A DNA stretch of 64,000 bases from Candidatus Epilinea brevis. GTDB taxonomy: Bacteria; Chloroflexota; Anaerolineae; Epilineales; Epilineaceae. A model generated the notes under the pieces. The model made no database searches, was not told where the DNA came from, and saw only the letters and a program-made list of their open reading frames with translations. Where the stretch lies: contig JADJUE010000009.1 in NCBI GenBank assembly GCA_016710785.1, positions 434,001-498,000 on the forward strand, written 5' to 3'. Positions 7,902-16,199 of the stretch are shown here, in pieces. The position numbers were made by a program, and so were the translations under genes. Within the stretch, counting starts at the first letter, position 1, and the number at the start of each line of letters is the position of its first letter.

Positions 7902-10900
7902 AGTCGTCAGACTCATCGACCCCGCCTGCGGCTCGGGCCACTTCCTTCTGGCGGGCTTCGACCGCATCTACGCGGGCATGCGCACGGCCTTCCCCCACAT
8001 GACCCCGCTCGAGACGGCCCAGGACGTCCTCTCCCGGGTGGTGGGCGTCGACATCAACGACTACGCCTGCGCCCTGGCCCGCGCCCGCCTGCTGATGCAC
8101 GCGCTGCAGGCGGCGGGCTGCACGGACTTGTCGCTGGCCAAGGACTGTCACCCGCAGGTGTTCTGCGCCGACGGCCTGGACCAGGTAGAGCGGGAGCTGG
8201 CGGACGCGGCCCCGACGGGCGAGGTGCGGCAGATGGGCCTGGGCGAGGAGCTGGACATGGCGCCCGTCGCGGTGCCGACCACGACCCGCCCGATGGCCAC
8301 GCTGACGCTGGCGGAAACGCGGGATCGGCTACGGCCGGTGCTGCAGGCGGGCTTCCACGTGGTCATCGCCAACCCGCCGTACATCACGGAGAGTGATGAC
8401 CTGCGCAAGGCCTACCACAAGCAGAAGGTGGGGGGTGGCCAGCGCTATGTGTCGGCCACGGGCAAGTACTCGCTGGTCTGCCCCTTCATCGAGCGCTGCT
8501 TCCAGCTGGCGGTGCCCAACGGCCGGGTGGCCTTGATCGTGGCCAACAGCTTCATGAAGCGCGAGTTCGGCAAGGCCTTGGTGGAGCAGTTCCTCACCCA
8601 CCAGCGGCTGACGAAGGTGATCGACTCGTCGGGCGCCTACCTGCCGGGCCACGGGACGCCGACTGTGCTGCTCTTCGGCGAACGGGGGCAGCCGGACCGC
8701 GGGGTTCCGATCCGCACGGTGATGGGCAAGCGCGGCGAGCCGAACGTACCGACGGACCCGGCGAAGGGCCAGGTGTGGACGAGCATCGCCCTGGGTCACG
8801 ACCGCCCGGGCTTCGAGAGCGAGTTCGTGTCGGTGGCGGACCTGGACCGGGGGACCCTCGGGAAGCATCCTTGGAGTTTGCAGGGGGGTGGGGCGGCGGG
8901 GGTGCAGGCGGTGGTCGAGGGGGCGGGGGTGACTACGTTGGAAACGCTGGCTGATGCCGTGGGGGTCATGGCGGTAACGCTCGAAGACGAAGTATTTGTC
9001 TTGGGAAACGAGGTCGAGGCCTTGCGACACGGATTCGATTCGAGAGTAACCAGGCCATTTGGAATAGGCGAGAACATTCGCGACTTCGCAGGTCGCTACC
9101 TAGTGGCGTTCTATCCTTACGATGCCGCCGGCAAGTTTGATCGTCACGACTTCTCAGTTCCGTATCTTTGGCGGTACCGCACCCAGTTGAAGTCGAGAAT
9201 CTACTTCGGGCGAACTCAAGAGCAGCGCGGATTGGACTGGAGAGAATACGGCGTCGTCGTAAAGGACAAACTCCGCACCCCCCTCTCGATCACCTTCGCC
9301 TTCGTGGCGACGCACAACCACTTCGTCCTGGACCGCGGGGGCAAGGTGTTCAATCGTACCGCCCCGGTCATCAAGCTCCCGCCGGACGCCGACGAGGACG
9401 CGCACCTGGGGCTGCTCGGGCTGCTGAACGCGTCGGTGGCCTGCTTCTGGATGAAGCAGGTGTGCTTTCCAAAGGGCGGAGACACCATGGGAGACGGTGG
9501 TCGTGTGACTGGTGCTCCTTGGGAGGAGCGGTACGAGCACGACTCAACCAAGCTCCTCCAATTCCCCATCCCCACCCCCGCCGACCCCACCATCATCGCC
9601 TTCGCCCGCCGCCTCGACGCTCTGGCCGCCGCCCGCGTCGCGGACACCGTCGCTCTCGCCATCGACGCCGCTGCCGCCCAAGGTCACGCCGAGCTGTCCG
9701 CCGCCCTCGCCGCGCGCCGCGAGCGTGACCTGTCCCGGCTGCGCCAAATGGTTGCCTTGCAGGAGGAACTGGACTGGTATGCCTACGGGCTGTATGGGAT
9801 CGTCACGGACCCGCCGGTTCTGCCGCTGCCTGCGGACGACGACGATGATGCGCTGGCGGGGCCGACGCTCTTGCCTGGCCAGCGCGCCTTCGAGATCGTC
9901 CTTGCGCGCCACGATGTCGCTCTCCGCGAAGCCATCGCCCGGGGCGAGGATCCCGGTGAGTCGCCCACCGCCTGGTTTGCCCGCCACGGCTGGGAGCCGG
10001 TCACCGACGTCGGCGAGATCGGTGACGGCGGCGACAACGAGGTCATCGCCGGCACCGGCGACCATCCCTACCACACCATCGTCCAGCAGCGCCTCGACCT
10101 CATCTCCCAGAGCCCCAGCCTCGCCCTGCTGGAGCAGCCCACCTACAAGCGCCGCTGGGCGCGGCCCGATCACCAGGCGCAGGAGCGGGCGGCCCTCGAC
10201 ATGTGGTTGCTCGACCGCCTGGAAGCCTGGGCCAAGGGACGCGACAAACCCTGGACCATCGGGCAGGCCGCCGTGGCTCTGGAGGCCGCCGATGTGCGGG
10301 CCGTGTGCCGGCTGCAGAGCGGGCGCGATGACATCGCCCTGACCACCGAGCTGCGGCGGCTGGTGGCCGAGGCCGCTGTGCCCAACTGCAAGGCCCAGGT
10401 GTACAAGCCCAGCGGCCTCGAGAAGCGCGCCGCCTGGGAGCGCACCTGGGCATTGCAGCATGCCCAGGACCGCGGCGAGACCGTCGACGTGCCCGTGCCC
10501 CCGCGCTACGCGCCCACAGATTTCATCAAGCCCGCCTACTGGCGCCTGCGCGGCAAGCTCGACGTGCCCAAGGAGCGCTTCATCGCCTTCGCCGAGATGC
10601 CGGTGGCGCTTGCCGGCGGGACAGGCTCCGCGGGTGGCCGCGCTGCCTCTGCCGCTACCGCAGACGCCGCCCTGTACGGCTGGGCCGGTTGGACCCCCTT
10701 GCGCCGCGCCATGGTGCTGCTGAACCTCGACGAACAGGCGCAGGAACAGGGCGTGGCCATCGGTGCGCGCTACGGTCTCCTGCACGGCATCCAGTTCCTG
10801 CTGCCCTGGGTGGCATGGGAGAGCGCGCCCGCCCAGGCCGAGCTGCGCACCATCCTGCGGCAGCTGCTCGGCGAGGGCGGGGTGAGCGATGTCATGCTGG

Positions 10901-10926
10901 CGGAGTGGGTGGGTGGGCGCGGGTAG
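7702..10926 (+). CDS. pglX: PglX DNA methyltransferase, C-terminal catalytic part (frame-disrupted)
   Basis: Homology starts at about 7905; the ATG at 7702 is only the formal start of this frame and lies inside the N-terminal half. The part carries SAM-binding motif I (IDPACGSGH, residues 72-80 of this frame) and catalytic motif IV (NPPY, 224-227), as in class gamma N6-adenine methyltransferases. Residues of about 400-600 should be the target-recognition region; nt 8930-9270 and 9460-9550 are less GC-rich than the rest of the gene. In BREX, PglX marks host DNA at a non-palindromic site and is needed for phage exclusion. Without frame restoration this half has no ribosome-binding site of its own that I can see. 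Confidence 0.85.
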   Translation: MRRWGSCWRGVGTATATATAPPSRPPPLGGRSLLSSSGDASLAPPPRGGRLGGGKSANQSPPSSLIKVVRLIDPACGSGHFLLAGFDRIYAGMRTAFPHMTPLETAQDVLSRVVGVDINDYACALARARLLMHALQAAGCTDLSLAKDCHPQVFCADGLDQVERELADAAPTGEVRQMGLGEELDMAPVAVPTTTRPMATLTLAETRDRLRPVLQAGFHVVIANPPYITESDDLRKAYHKQKVGGGQRYVSATGKYSLVCPFIERCFQLAVPNGRVALIVANSFMKREFGKALVEQFLTHQRLTKVIDSSGAYLPGHGTPTVLLFGERGQPDRGVPIRTVMGKRGEPNVPTDPAKGQVWTSIALGHDRPGFESEFVSVADLDRGTLGKHPWSLQGGGAAGVQAVVEGAGVTTLETLADAVGVMAVTLEDEVFVLGNEVEALRHGFDSRVTRPFGIGENIRDFAGRYLVAFYPYDAAGKFDRHDFSVPYLWRYRTQLKSRIYFGRTQEQRGLDWREYGVVVKDKLRTPLSITFAFVATHNHFVLDRGGKVFNRTAPVIKLPPDADEDAHLGLLGLLNASVACFWMKQVCFPKGGDTMGDGGRVTGAPWEERYEHDSTKLLQFPIPTPADPTIIAFARRLDALAAARVADTVALAIDAAAAQGHAELSAALAARRERDLSRLRQMVALQEELDWYAYGLYGIVTDPPVLPLPADDDDDALAGPTLLPGQRAFEIVLARHDVALREAIARGEDPGESPTAWFARHGWEPVTDVGEIGDGGDNEVIAGTGDHPYHTIVQQRLDLISQSPSLALLEQPTYKRRWARPDHQAQERAALDMWLLDRLEAWAKGRDKPWTIGQAAVALEAADVRAVCRLQSGRDDIALTTELRRLVAEAAVPNCKAQVYKPSGLEKRAAWERTWALQHAQDRGETVDVPVPPRYAPTDFIKPAYWRLRGKLDVPKERFIAFAEMPVALAGGTGSAGGRAASAATADAALYGWAGWTPLRRAMVLLNLDEQAQEQGVAIGARYGLLHGIQFLLPWVAWESAPAQAELRTILRQLLGEGGVSDVMLAEWVGGRG
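7762..7863. repeat. GC-only inverted repeat inserted in pglX
   Basis: Two arms of about 35 bases (7762-7796 and 7829-7863) are nearly exact reverse complements of one another, and each arm is itself a small hairpin of a C run facing a G run. Homopolymers inside or next to it are G7 at 7785-7791, C7 at 7834-7840, G6 at 7843-7848, G6 at 7858-7863 and C7 at 7880-7886. The block sits between the codons for the conserved DFVVDFMLDETL and IDPACGSGH segments of PglX, where family members have only a short spacer, so it is an insertion. Elements of this type are usually intergenic. Confidence 0.8.
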
Positions 10927-11166
10927 ATGGGGTGCGGACGACCAAGGGCCATCCAACACGATCTTCCGCCATGCCGATTCTTATGCCCCCGAGTCGAAGT
11001 CCGGCACGGATTGGAGTGCCCTGATCTCCGCTCATTCAGCCTTTGCCGCGCGACCACCATCGCCGTCGCTGTCGCTTCGGATCGCAACTGCAACCGCTGA
11101 CAGGTCTCAATTGGAACTGGGTGGCATTAGCAACTAGGATCGACCTTGACTCCCATATGGACCTTG

Positions 11167-11192
11167 CCCCCATTAGCAGTTGCTAATCGGGG
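11167..11192. promoter_or_regulatory. Palindrome, operator-like or hairpin
   Basis: ATTAGCA-GT-TGCTAAT (11172-11187) is a perfect inverted repeat, extended on both sides by CCCC/GGGG with one mismatch. A half-site ATTAGCAAC lies 46 bases upstream at 11126. The AT-rich core stands out from its surroundings. It could bind a dimeric repressor or fold as a transcript hairpin after pglX; no T tract follows, so a simple intrinsic terminator is less likely. Confidence 0.35.
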
Positions 11193-11258
11193 TCATGAGC
11201 AATTGCGCCTCGATGCAGCGAGCGATTGGGGTGCGGGGGGTGTTGTGGGTTCGCCCTC

Positions 11259-11286
11259 GGGGGGGGGGGGGGGGGGGGGGGGGGGG
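11259..11286 (+). repeat. Homopolymer run of 28 G
   Basis: Twenty-eight consecutive G residues lie 330 bases downstream of the pglX stop. Such tracts are length-unstable during replication and can form G-quadruplexes. The exact length in an assembly is unreliable. No reading frame of quality crosses it, so any effect would be on transcription or DNA structure. Confidence 0.85.
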
Positions 11287-11421
11287 CTTGGGGCGGTATC
11301 TGCGGCTGGGGTGCCCCGATGGGTTGGCAGGGTTCAGCGCGCGCGGGGTTGCGGCAGGCAGGTGGGTGCATCGACCGCCGGCGAACGACGTCTCGCAGTC
11401 GGGACGCCGTCCCGTCCATCG

Positions 11422-11553
11422 CCGGACCTGGTCCCGTGTACCGCCGGACCTGGTCCCGTCCACCACTGGACCTGGTCCCGTCCACCACCGGACCCGGTCC
11501 CGTCCACCACCGGACCTGGTCCCGTCCACCACCGGACCTGGTCCCGTTTCAAC
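11422..11553. repeat. Six tandem 22-bp repeats ending in a hairpin
   Basis: The unit CCGGACCTGGTCCCGTCC-ACCA repeats without spacers, starting at 11422, 11444, 11466, 11488, 11510 and 11532, with one to a few changes per copy. Each contains the palindrome GGACC-T-GGTCC. The array ends in GTCCCGTT-TC-AACGGGAC (11541-11558), a perfect 8-bp hairpin. It is a minisatellite, not a CRISPR, because there are no spacers. Confidence 0.8.
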
Positions 11554-11943
11554 GGGACACCGTCAGATCCAAAGCATCCGGCAGTAGACCGGGTTTGGCG
11601 GGCCCCGAAGCGCTGAAGGTCCTTCTGTTTCCCTCGGCATGACTGATCACGAGTCCCCTGCGCACCGCTGTCGCGCAGCTGAAGGCGGTTGGGCAGGGCG
11701 CGTTACCGGGTAGAGCGGTCACGGAGTTTCCAACGGTACGGCGAACCAACCGGGCGGCGCATCGGGGGTACTGGCAAGCGGTAGGTGAGGGGCTGGGGCG
11801 AGGGTCGTGTCACAAGGTTGGCGCAAACTCGGCGCCTACCCCCTTTCGACTGTGCCGTGTGCTCCCTACACTGGTGATCTGCCGCTCACCCCGTTCGCTG
11901 CGCCGTCGTCCCGGTCCGCGGACATCCCCGTCGGCCACCCGTC

Positions 11944-13002
11944 ATGCCCCGTCCATCACCATCAGCCATCCCCCTGGGCCGATCCCACGACCGTTTCTTC
12001 CGCCAGACCTTCGGCCGGCCGGAGTTGGCCGCCGACTTCCTGCGCAGCTACCTCCCGCCAGAAGTGGCGGCGCTCCTGGATCTGGACCCCAAGCACCTCG
12101 TCCGTGGCACCGAGAGCTACATCGATCCCAAGCTACGCGGCCACCAGTCGGATCTCTTGTACCGGGCGCGACTCCGGGACGGTTCGCCTGCCGCCGTCTT
12201 CATCTTAGTAGAGCACAAAAGCCGCCCCGACCCATGGGTCGCCCTGCAGATCCTGCGTTACATGCTCCAGATCTGGCAGGCCGCCCTGCAGGCCGGGCAG
12301 CCCCTGTTTCCCATCGTGCCCCTCGTGGTGTACCACGGCAAGCGGCGTTGGCGCGTGTCGACCAACTTCAGCGGCCTCTTCCGTGGTCCCGAGGCGCTCC
12401 GGCCCTACTGGCCGGACTTCCGATATGACCTGCTAGACCTGTCGGTGGCCGGCGACGTCGAGATCCGCGGCGCCGCCGCCACCCAGGCCTGCGCCCTGCT
12501 ACTCCGGGAGATCTGGTCGCCCGATCTGGCGCAGAGACTGCCGAGCATCCTCTATCGGCTGCGCCAGATGCCCGACAGCAGCGCAGCCCAGGAACTGTTG
12601 CAGGTGCTCGTTCAATACGTGGTAACATCCAGCGACGCCGTCACCGTGGACGACCTGCAGGCCGCCGCCGAAGCGGCTCTGGACGAGGAAGGAGAGCAGA
12701 CCATGCCGACCATCGCGCAGACCTTGTTGGCTCAGGGACGAACCGAGGGACGAACTGAGGGACGAACTGAGGGACTCAATGAAGGCCACCTCAGGGGCCT
12801 ACGCGAAGGCTTGCTCAACGGCATCGAGCTTGCCCTCGATCTCCGCTTCGGCGCCGCCGGCCTCGCGCTGATGCCCGAGATCGCGGCCATCGACAAGGTC
12901 GCGACCTTGCAGGCGATACGCGATGCCCTCCGCACCGTCGCCAGCCCTGAGGCCTTGCGCGCCTTGTACCGCCGCCGGACCCGTTCTCACCTGCCCGGAT
13001 AA
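11944..13002 (+). CDS. Rpn family recombination-promoting nuclease / putative transposase
   Basis: The 352-residue protein has the N-terminal PD-(D/E)XK core of the Rpn/YhgA (Transposase_31) family: SHDRFFRQTF at the start, Asp70 in QSDLLY, Glu90 and Lys92 in LVEHKSR. The C-terminal region contains the family's usual degenerate repeats, here RTEGRTEGRTEG, encoded by a 12-bp DNA repeat at about 12737-12775. Rpn proteins are DNA endonucleases that stimulate RecA-independent recombination. The gene interrupts the usual BREX order between pglX and pglY. A REP-like repeat follows its stop. It may be a passenger or a defence accessory. Confidence 0.85.
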   Translation: MPRPSPSAIPLGRSHDRFFRQTFGRPELAADFLRSYLPPEVAALLDLDPKHLVRGTESYIDPKLRGHQSDLLYRARLRDGSPAAVFILVEHKSRPDPWVALQILRYMLQIWQAALQAGQPLFPIVPLVVYHGKRRWRVSTNFSGLFRGPEALRPYWPDFRYDLLDLSVAGDVEIRGAAATQACALLLREIWSPDLAQRLPSILYRLRQMPDSSAAQELLQVLVQYVVTSSDAVTVDDLQAAAEAALDEEGEQTMPTIAQTLLAQGRTEGRTEGRTEGLNEGHLRGLREGLLNGIELALDLRFGAAGLALMPEIAAIDKVATLQAIRDALRTVASPEALRALYRRRTRSHLPG

Positions 13003-13017
13003 CGCCAGCCGCGCATC

Positions 13018-13087
13018 GTAGGGGCGGGTTCGCCGCAACCCCGGGCACCTCTGACCGATCTACCTGAAAACCCGCCCTGCCCCACCA
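13018..13087. repeat. REP-like inverted repeat, copy B
   Basis: GTAGGGGCGGGTTCG and AAAACCCGCCCTGCCCC form the ends, matching copy A at 6931-6999 while the centre differs. The two copies are in the same orientation, 6.1 kb apart, and flank pglX plus the Rpn gene. Confidence 0.6.
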
Positions 13088-13389
13088 CCGCCCGCCCTCT
13101 GATCATGGCCCGCAGGGGACCCGGCCGCCGGTTCGCCTGCCCTCCCCCCCATCAGGCGGCCCTGGCCCATGGTCCACCCGGCCGACATGGACGGGTCCTG
13201 ACACCGGCGGGCCGGCAACACATCAACACCATGTAGACTCGCCCCTTCGACAACGCATCGCACCCATGTCGCGGGTCGACGACAGCGACCTTTCCCGGCT
13301 GGCGCCCAGGCCGACCCACGGCTATCATCCGCCCGCGCCTTGGCCGCTGCCCAAGAAAGCGCCACTGACACCGCCGTGGGAGGCACGTC
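13088..13389. other. Gap upstream of the helicase-HNH gene
   Basis: No gene is credible here. A TATCAT element at 13323-13328, in the context GGCTATCATCCGCCC, resembles the minus-10 boxes seen before other genes of the window and lies 62 bases before the GTG start of the helicase gene. No clear minus-35 box was found. The gap suggests that the genes after it are transcribed separately from pglWX. Confidence 0.4.
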
Positions 13390-15978
13390 GTGACCACCGC
13401 CAGTCCCGCTGAACTCGGCCCCGCCCAGCCCTTCTACCGCCGCTACGACCTGCGCGAAGCACGCAAGCAGCCCCCCACCAAGACGCCCGCGGCGCACCAG
13501 ACGGATGCGCTCGGTAAGCTGCATGACTGGTACCATGGGCCGACGCCGGGTGAGGACAAGGGCGGCCTGCTGGTGCTGCCCACCGGCGGCGGCAAGACCT
13601 ACACCGCCGTTCACTTCTTGTGCCGCGGCCCCCTATCAGATGGCTACAAGGTTCTCTGGCTGGCCCACACCCACCACCTGCTGGAACAGGTCTTCCACAG
13701 CTTCGGCCCCACCGACGAACAGGTCGCCGATGGTTACGAAGTAGCCAACGTCTCCGAACCCAAAGACGTCCTGGGCATCCGAGTCGTCTCCGGCACGCCC
13801 GGGCATTGCGCCGTCCACAAGATCCTGCCCACCGACGACGTGGTCATCGGCACCGTGCAGACCATCGTGCGAGCCAACACCCAGAGCCAGCTCCACTTCG
13901 TGGCCTTCCTTGAGAGCGTCAGCCACGGCAAGTTGTTTGTCGTGGTCGACGAAGCCCATCACACGCCCGCGCCGAGCTACCGACGGCTGGTCCAATCCCT
14001 TCGGGCACGCTTTCCGGCGATGTGCTTGCTCGGGCTCACCGCCACGCCAACCTACAGCGATGAGCGCAGGCGCGGCTGGCTCAAGGCGCTGTTTCCCCAG
14101 GGAATCCAGGCAGAGGTCAAGGTTGCGGACCTCATGGCAAGCGGCGTGCTGGCACAGCCACACTTCGAGAAGTCGCGCACCAGCTTCGAGCCGGACTTCG
14201 ATCCTCACGCGTATGAATCCTGGCTGGGCACCTATGGTGACCTTCCTGAGCAGGTCATCGAGCACCTGGCGAGAAGCAACGAGCGCAACCAGGCCATCGC
14301 CTCCCATTATGTCGCCAATCAGGAGCGCTACGGCAAGACCCTCATCTTTGCCGATCGCTGGTACCAATGCGAAGCGCTGCGCGAAGCGCTGAAAACTCGC
14401 GACGTTCGCTCCGACGTCGTGTACTCACACGTCGATGCACCGCTGTCCACCGCGGACGAGCGCAACCGCCGCGACAAGGATGAAAACGCCCGCGTGCTCG
14501 ACCGCTTCCGCCGGAACGAGCTCGACGTGCTGATCAACGTCCGCATGCTCACCGAAGGCACCGACGTGCCCAAGCTGCAGACCGTCTTCCTGACGCGCCA
14601 GACCACCAGCAGCATCCTCATGACCCAGATGATCGGCCGCGTGCTGCGTGGACCCAAGTTCGGTGGCACGGACAAGGCCTATATCGTCGCATTCATCGAC
14701 GACTGGAAACTGGCCATCAGCTGGGCCGACTTCAACGACTTGGAAGGCGGCACCGAAGACGAGCAGGCGACCATCGGCGCCCGGCCACCGCTGCAGCTCA
14801 TCTCCATCGACCTCGTGCGACAGCTCGCTCGCCAGATGGACAGCGGCCTGAATGTTTCGCCCGGCCCATTCGTCACCCTGCTTCCGGTGGGCTGGTACCG
14901 CATCGATTTCCAGGCCCTCGTACAGGGCACCGATGACATCGAGACCATCCAGCAGCTCGTGATGGTGTTTGACGGACAGCTGGAGTCCTATGAGCGCTTC
15001 ATCGCCTACCTCCAGGGCATCGACCTGTCGCCCTTTGCCCTGGAGGACCTGCCGGCAGACACCTACCGCGACACCATCCTGGACTGGGAGGCCTCATTCT
15101 TCGACCAGGCCGATACGCCCATCGGCGACCTCGGTCGTTCCCTCTTCCATGTGGCTCGCCACATGGCCCAATCCGACGGCCTGCCGCCCCGCTTCTTCGC
15201 CTTTGCCGAGCGCGATCTGCATGACCTCGATGCGGTTGCTCAGTCCGCCATCGATCGCGACCTTGGCCCAATGGCAGCCAACGAAGCCCTGCGCCATGAG
15301 TTTGACCGCCCTGATCGCTACTGGCACGCGATCTACGGGCGCTACGAACTGTTCAAGTGTCAATACGATGCATGCATCAATCGACTACTCCACCTGTCCG
15401 ACCAGACCCCCAACGGGGCCAAGCCCTACACGGAAACCACCGGCACGCCTCGGGAGCCCAGCGAGGCCACGAAGGCACAGGTCAAGCAGCGAGACAACTT
15501 CACCTGCCTCTGCTGCGGCGAAACCAAGCGGCGCAAGCTGCAGATCGACCACATCAACCCCTACTATCTTGGTGGCAACAGCGACGATCTGGCCAACCTC
15601 CAGACCCTCTGCGGCACCTGCAACAGGAACAAGGGCACCAATGCCTGGAACTACCGCATCCAGCGCTCCTCCCATTCCACCTTGCAGCCCCTGGCCATTC
15701 ACGCCATGCCGGATAATCCACATGACAACGATGAATGGAAGTGTTTCGTCCGCCGGGCCATCAACGGCGCCTACGGCTGCGCGGCCGTCGCTGACGTGCG
15801 CATCCTCCAGCGCGGCCCCCGTAGCCGCAACTGGGAGGTCAGCCTGTTCGACGGCAACGACGCCGCGGCGTTCGACGCCCTGCGGCCCACGCTGCTCGGC
15901 CAGATCCAGAGCATCCGGAAGCGAGCGGGGTTGGACGGTCCAGATAGCCTGACGGTCCTGGCCTTCGGCAGCACTTGA
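13390..15978 (+). CDS. Superfamily 2 helicase with C-terminal HNH nuclease domain
   Basis: The 862-residue protein is an SF2 DNA helicase/translocase: Walker A LPTGGGKT near 62, VVDEAHH (DEAH) near 186, LTATPTY near 217 and motif VI QMIGRVLRGP near 413. After an unrecognised middle region, residues of about 700-754 form an HNH nuclease with paired Cys zinc ligands (CLCC and CGTC) around LQIDHINPYYLGG. GTG 13390 follows a GGGAGGCAC stretch. The order helicase then nuclease resembles restriction motor subunits. It sits between the Rpn gene and pglY, in the BREX orientation, but is not a standard type 2 BREX gene; the usual BREX helicase brxHI is present downstream. I infer a defence role against incoming DNA. 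Confidence 0.8.
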   Translation: MTTASPAELGPAQPFYRRYDLREARKQPPTKTPAAHQTDALGKLHDWYHGPTPGEDKGGLLVLPTGGGKTYTAVHFLCRGPLSDGYKVLWLAHTHHLLEQVFHSFGPTDEQVADGYEVANVSEPKDVLGIRVVSGTPGHCAVHKILPTDDVVIGTVQTIVRANTQSQLHFVAFLESVSHGKLFVVVDEAHHTPAPSYRRLVQSLRARFPAMCLLGLTATPTYSDERRRGWLKALFPQGIQAEVKVADLMASGVLAQPHFEKSRTSFEPDFDPHAYESWLGTYGDLPEQVIEHLARSNERNQAIASHYVANQERYGKTLIFADRWYQCEALREALKTRDVRSDVVYSHVDAPLSTADERNRRDKDENARVLDRFRRNELDVLINVRMLTEGTDVPKLQTVFLTRQTTSSILMTQMIGRVLRGPKFGGTDKAYIVAFIDDWKLAISWADFNDLEGGTEDEQATIGARPPLQLISIDLVRQLARQMDSGLNVSPGPFVTLLPVGWYRIDFQALVQGTDDIETIQQLVMVFDGQLESYERFIAYLQGIDLSPFALEDLPADTYRDTILDWEASFFDQADTPIGDLGRSLFHVARHMAQSDGLPPRFFAFAERDLHDLDAVAQSAIDRDLGPMAANEALRHEFDRPDRYWHAIYGRYELFKCQYDACINRLLHLSDQTPNGAKPYTETTGTPREPSEATKAQVKQRDNFTCLCCGETKRRKLQIDHINPYYLGGNSDDLANLQTLCGTCNRNKGTNAWNYRIQRSSHSTLQPLAIHAMPDNPHDNDEWKCFVRRAINGAYGCAAVADVRILQRGPRSRNWEVSLFDGNDAAAFDALRPTLLGQIQSIRKRAGLDGPDSLTVLAFGST

Positions 15979-16067
15979 TCGTGTACGCTGAAACGTAGAC
16001 GCTTCGCTGTCGGGCCGCGTCCGATTGGATCTGCCCGGCCCCGCTGGCGCCGTGACCGCCTTCCGGA

Positions 16068-16073
16068 TATCAT
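16068..16073 (+). promoter_or_regulatory. Possible minus-10 box before pglY
   Basis: TATCAT in the context GGATATCATCCAGCC lies 127 bases upstream of the pglY ATG, in the 221-bp gap after the helicase-HNH stop. The same context occurs before several other genes of the window. No minus-35 box was identified, so this is a weak call. Confidence 0.3.
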
Positions 16074-16199
16074 CCAGCCGCAAACCTGGCTCGATGACGA
16101 GCCCTGCCGCCGTCCAGTCCAATCTGTCGTGGTAGCTGCGATATCTGCCCTGAGCCTTGCCACCAGCCATCCCTCCTCCCCGATGGAGCCCAGCCCGGC

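Larger units (their letters stand above)
10927..11943. other. 1-kb gap without a credible gene; rich in repeats
   Basis: Several overlapping reading frames cross this stretch on both strands, but they are low-complexity translations of the G run and of the tandem repeats, with no family resemblance. The gap holds a 26-bp palindrome at 11167-11192, a 28-base G run at 11259-11286 and six 22-bp tandem repeats at 11422-11553, which are listed separately. The segment 11560-11943 shows nothing I recognise. Confidence 0.6.

Noticed and set aside
11422..11553. CRISPR-like array
   Set aside because: The 22-bp units abut directly, with no unique spacers, and no cas genes are present.
11146..11642. Several overlapping reading frames around the G run
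   Set aside because: They are low-complexity translations of the homopolymer and tandem repeats in different frames.
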